This document shows positions 44,190-46,858 of a DNA stretch of 46,858 nucleotides, one piece after another (position 1 is the first letter of the stretch; the number at the start of each line of letters is the position of its first letter). A program made the translations under genes and the position numbers. The notes beneath the pieces were generated by a model that did not search any database, was not told where the DNA came from, and saw only the letters and a list, made by a program, of their open reading frames with translations. The DNA is from Pseudomonadota bacterium (lineage in GTDB: Bacteria > Pseudomonadota > Gammaproteobacteria > Steroidobacterales > Steroidobacteraceae): positions 1-46,858 of the forward strand of contig JAEWAF010000068.1 in the NCBI GenBank assembly GCA_023391815.1, in the 5' to 3' direction.

Positions 44190-44317
44190 CGATCGTAAAG
44201 GTCGGGCGTGCCGCGATCGTGAACCGGGCAGGAGCGAATCGGATCGCGGTCGGTCGGCGAACGCTTCAGGACGGATCGCTCCTCGAGCCTCGAGACCGCA
44301 CTCCCTGGAGAAGAATC

Positions 44318-45100
44318 ATGAACCCTGGTGTCACTGTCTCGCCGCGTTTCGCGCTGGCCATCGCGACGGTAGTCACGTCGCTGACCACGGCCGGCTGCAT
44401 GACCGCCAAGATCGAGGAGATGCGTGAGGCGCCGACGCAAATCACGTCGCAGGACGCGATCGTGCTGCTCGCCAAGCCGCATCTGGAAGGTACGGGCACG
44501 GAAGACAAATTTCTCGACTGCCTGGAGCGCGAGCTGGTCGGCGAGTCGGTCTCCGCGACCGTTGCCCAGAGGCAACGCGCGGGCAAGTCCGTCGAGCCGC
44601 GCAGTAACCTGAGCAAAGGTCCGTTTCAGATTTACGCGGACCATTATTTCGTCGACGCGTTGTATCCGTGGCTGGAGCCCAGCACCGCGCCGGCCAACGC
44701 GCAGGGCTTCAGCGCCTTCCTCGCGCGCCCCGGCGTTGCCGAGCGTGTCGCCGAGATGGGCGTGCGTTACATCGTGTGGGTCGACGGCGTGACACAGAAG
44801 ACCGACGGCGGCGGCAGCATCGCCTGCGCGGCCGGGCCAGGCGGCGCCGGTTGTCTCGGCCTCGGCTGGTGGGAGAAATCCTCCGATTACGAAGCGACGA
44901 TCTGGGACCTGCGCCAGGGCATCAGTGCCGGCAGTCTCACCACCGACGTGAAAGGCACGTCGGTGATGATCGGCGCGATCGCTCCGATTCCGCTGATCGC
45001 ACCGGTGCAAAGCACGGCCTGCGATCGGATGGCGGGACAGTTGAAATCGTTTTTGTTGGGCACGGGAGACGAGGAAACGGCGGCGGTCTCGCACAATTGA
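44318..45100 (+). CDS. Lipoprotein of unknown function
   Basis: A 260-residue predicted lipoprotein. The signal peptide ends LTTAGC with Cys27. The mature part contains mixed alpha/beta character (DAIVLLAKPHLEGTGTEDKF, VRYIVWVDGVTQKTDGGGSI and GWWEKSSDYEATIWDLRQG), with four mature cysteines that could form disulfides. No domain is recognised with confidence; the segment YIVWVDG with a later IWDLRQG is the kind of beta-rich core seen in many envelope proteins of unknown role. The start at 44318 has GGAGA seven bases upstream. It stands alone, with a glycine-rich lipoprotein gene 175 bases downstream in the same direction. Confidence 0.78.
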   Translation: MNPGVTVSPRFALAIATVVTSLTTAGCMTAKIEEMREAPTQITSQDAIVLLAKPHLEGTGTEDKFLDCLERELVGESVSATVAQRQRAGKSVEPRSNLSKGPFQIYADHYFVDALYPWLEPSTAPANAQGFSAFLARPGVAERVAEMGVRYIVWVDGVTQKTDGGGSIACAAGPGGAGCLGLGWWEKSSDYEATIWDLRQGISAGSLTTDVKGTSVMIGAIAPIPLIAPVQSTACDRMAGQLKSFLLGTGDEETAAVSHN

Positions 45101-45275
45101 GCGAGCGCTGCGCCTGACTGAAGTTTTCGTGCATTGAACCTGGAGGCGGCACATCCATCGAACGTGGGCTGACCTCGATCGACTTGGGTCAGCGCGCGTT
45201 CAGCTGATCGGTCGCACAGTCCCTTCGGCGTCATGCGTCCTTCGTGCGCGCGCTTGGGGAATGGAAGGAGAGGAC

Positions 45276-46858
45276 ATGCAGAGCCAACCCACCCGGATTC
45301 CGGCCGCCGGGCCTGATTCGTCGCCGACATCTCGGCGACTGCTGACGATTGCCGCGCATTGCGTGGCGATCAGCTCGGTGTCCGCCTTCCTCATGGGCGG
45401 CTGCGCCAGTCAGCAACAATCTTCCTCGTCATCGATGCCTTCGAGCATGCCGAGCGGCGGTTCTTCCGGTGGGTCGTCCGGCTCTTCGGGCTCGAGCGGA
45501 GGCGGCGGCTCATCGGGCGGTTCATCCAGCGGCATGCCCAGCGGCGGGTCGAGCGGGGGCTCCAGAAGCTCCGGCGGCATGCCGTCCTCGGGCGGCGCGA
45601 GCGGCGGCGGTGGCTCGTCGATGCCCGGCATGCCTTCTTCCTCTTCTTCTTCCAAAGGCGGCAGTCAGGGCGGTGCCTCGGGCGGCCAGTCCGGCGGTGG
45701 TGCGAACGCCGGCGGTTCGTCGGGTGGCAGCTCGGGCGGATCTCAGGGCGGTGGCAACGACGCCGGCGGTGGTTCACAAGGCGGCGCCAGCGGACAGTCC
45801 GGCGGCTCCTCGGGTGCGAGCGGCGGACAAAGTGGCGGCGGTTCTTCCAGTCCGAATGTGACTGTCGGTACATCGCTGCCCGGCGCTGGCTTGCCCTCGG
45901 TCGGGTTGCCCTCACCCAGCACCGGCGGAGCGGGTGGAGCTCAGAGCGGCGGCTTGCCGAGCACTGAGTCGGGCGGCGGCGGAAATAGCGGTGGTGGTGC
46001 CCAGGGCGGTGGCGGTTCAGCCGGCTCTGCGGATTCTTCGAGCGGCGGCACATCCGGTGGCGGCTCCCCCAGCGAAAGCATCTTCAAAGGTTCCAGCGGC
46101 GGTGGCGGCGCCTCGGGCGGTTCGTCGGGTGGCGGCGGCATGCAGGGCGGCGGCGCGGCCGGTGGGGCTGGAGCAAATGCCGGTGGCATGCAAGGTGGTG
46201 CCGCGGCCGGCGGTGCTGGAGCAAACGCCGGTGGCATGCAAGGTGGTGGCGCGGCCGGCGGTGCTGGAGCAAATGCCGGTGGCATGCAAGGTGGTGGCGC
46301 GGCTGGCGGTGCCGGAGCGAACGGCGGCGGCATGCAAGGTGGTGGCGCGGCCGGTGGTGCCGGAGCGAATGCTGGCGGCATGCAAGGCGGCGGCGCACAA
46401 GGCGGTGGCGGCGGAATGCAAGGTGGTGGTTATCCGTCGGCCGGCGGCGGAGCCGCGGGTGGTGGTGCTCAAGGCCAAGGCTCTCAAGGCGGCGGGAGCA
46501 ACGGCGGCGGTAGCGCGCAAGGCTCTCAGCAAGGCGGCGGTGGTGCTGGCGGAGGCATGACCGCCGGCGAGCGCACCGCGCAAATCGATCGCAAGTTCGA
46601 CGAAACGTTCAGTATCTTCGACGGCCGCATGCGCCAGGAGCAGGCCACCATCGCGGGACAGCGCGGCAACGGTCGCGGCGGCTCCGGTGGTGGACAAGGC
46701 AACGGCGACAACGGCAATGGCCAGGGCAACGCTCAAGGCGGTGCCGGTGGCGATCAAGGCGCCGGTGGCGGTGCGGGACAGGGCAACGGTGGCGGCCAAG
46801 GTCGCAATGGTCAGGGCCAGGGTCAGGGCCAAGGTCAGGGGCAGGGCCAAGGTGAAGG
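45276..46858 (+). CDS. Glycine-rich repeat lipoprotein (3' end outside window)
   Basis: At least 527 residues, open to the window end. AAGGAGAGG precedes the ATG. A signal sequence with lipobox LMGGC puts Cys43 as the lipidated residue. The mature protein is dominated by Gly with Ser, Ala, Gln and Asn. It starts with Ser/Gly/Met-Pro stretches, then carries five exact-length 16-residue repeats of the type MQGGGAAGGAGANAGG (46140-46379) and a sixth partial one. A short charged segment (TAGERTAQIDRKFDETFSIF then DGRMRQEQ) interrupts the low-complexity part before Gly-Gln repeats (GQGQGQ) at the end. It is probably disordered or a surface or matrix protein. Overlapping frames on either strand are products of the repeats. 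Confidence 0.75.
   Translation, partial: MQSQPTRIPAAGPDSSPTSRRLLTIAAHCVAISSVSAFLMGGCASQQQSSSSSMPSSMPSGGSSGGSSGSSGSSGGGGSSGGSSSGMPSGGSSGGSRSSGGMPSSGGASGGGGSSMPGMPSSSSSSKGGSQGGASGGQSGGGANAGGSSGGSSGGSQGGGNDAGGGSQGGASGQSGGSSGASGGQSGGGSSSPNVTVGTSLPGAGLPSVGLPSPSTGGAGGAQSGGLPSTESGGGGNSGGGAQGGGGSAGSADSSSGGTSGGGSPSESIFKGSSGGGGASGGSSGGGGMQGGGAAGGAGANAGGMQGGAAAGGAGANAGGMQGGGAAGGAGANAGGMQGGGAAGGAGANGGGMQGGGAAGGAGANAGGMQGGGAQGGGGGMQGGGYPSAGGGAAGGGAQGQGSQGGGSNGGGSAQGSQQGGGGAGGGMTAGERTAQIDRKFDETFSIFDGRMRQEQATIAGQRGNGRGGSGGGQGNGDNGNGQGNAQGGAGGDQGAGGGAGQGNGGGQGRNGQGQGQGQGQGQGQGE
46140..46379 (+). repeat. 48-bp tandem repeat array (five copies) in the glycine-rich lipoprotein gene
   Basis: ATG of each Met-Gln-Gly unit recurs at 46140, 46188, 46236, 46284 and 46332, with a partial unit from 46380. 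Each 48-base unit encodes 16 residues (MQGG then AAGGAGAN-type sequence). Units differ at a few third positions, so the array is not a very recent expansion. Confidence 0.9.

Noticed and set aside
43874..45154. Minus-strand frame (426 codons) across the radical SAM 3' end and the lipoprotein gene
   Set aside because: Runs opposite two supported genes and their promoter region; no family content.
45391..46850. Proline-, alanine- or arginine-rich frames in other phases of the glycine-rich gene, and a CRISPR-like appearance of its repeats
   Set aside because: All are produced by translating the same GGC/GGT repeats in other frames. The repeats are contiguous 48-bp coding units without spacers, so not a CRISPR array.

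Overview
The window is GC-rich, gene-dense chromosomal DNA of a Gram-negative proteobacterium. It encodes a TonB-dependent outer-membrane receptor, several lipoproteins, Tat- and Sec-exported enzymes, a possible sigma-54 promoter in front of a P-II gene and a two-gene fatty acid beta-oxidation operon. The P-II protein and the long IlvA (about 506 residues, with a regulatory C-terminal half) look gammaproteobacterial, and the gene mix resembles environmental gammaproteobacteria such as the Steroidobacter group. This placement is inferred from gene content only; an alphaproteobacterium is not excluded. No rRNA, tRNA, CRISPR array, insertion sequence or prophage was seen.

Layout. 1-5.9 kb: a cyclic-di-GMP protein (receiver-PAS-GGDEF-EAL, cut by the window edge), divergent from a FixL/FixJ-type two-component pair with a possible haem-binding PAS, then a lone receiver with altered signature residues and a CbpA-type co-chaperone. 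6-10.7 kb: a secreted metzincin protease with a GlyGly-CTERM-like tail, P-II (glnK/glnB), a quinone oxidoreductase and a glutathione S-transferase. 10.8-13.4 kb: the two acetolactate synthase subunits, placed divergently rather than as an operon. 14-17 kb: a TonB-dependent receptor with a strong terminator. 17-21.8 kb: a FadJ-like protein, a thiolase and a regulator made of two TetR units in tandem, all on the minus strand. 22-31 kb: envelope and exported functions (TPR protein, beta-helix lipoprotein, Tat-signal epimerase overlapping an S9 peptidase, Tat-signal class V aminotransferase) and an alpha/beta-hydrolase without its catalytic serine. 31-36 kb: ilvA, a nucleotidyltransferase with a small overlapping partner, a Ser/Thr kinase with TPRs, and a 50-residue lysine-rich protein.

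The most striking block is 37.1-41.5 kb. It encodes a complete partner-switching general stress response: PhyR (sigma-like domain plus receiver), the NepR anti-sigma factor, an EcfG-type sigma factor and a HisKA_2 membrane sensor kinase (PhyK-like). Three sites match the EcfG promoter pattern GGAAC-N16/17-CGTT. One precedes nepR-ecfG. The other two are back-to-back between a small lipoprotein gene and a DUF1328 membrane protein gene, so the core circuit and two probable targets lie side by side. This system is known as a hallmark of Alphaproteobacteria, so finding it among gamma-like genes is the main result.

41.6-46.9 kb: an MFS exporter, a PA0069-type radical SAM protein, a lipoprotein, and a very glycine-rich lipoprotein with 48-bp tandem repeats that runs off the window end.
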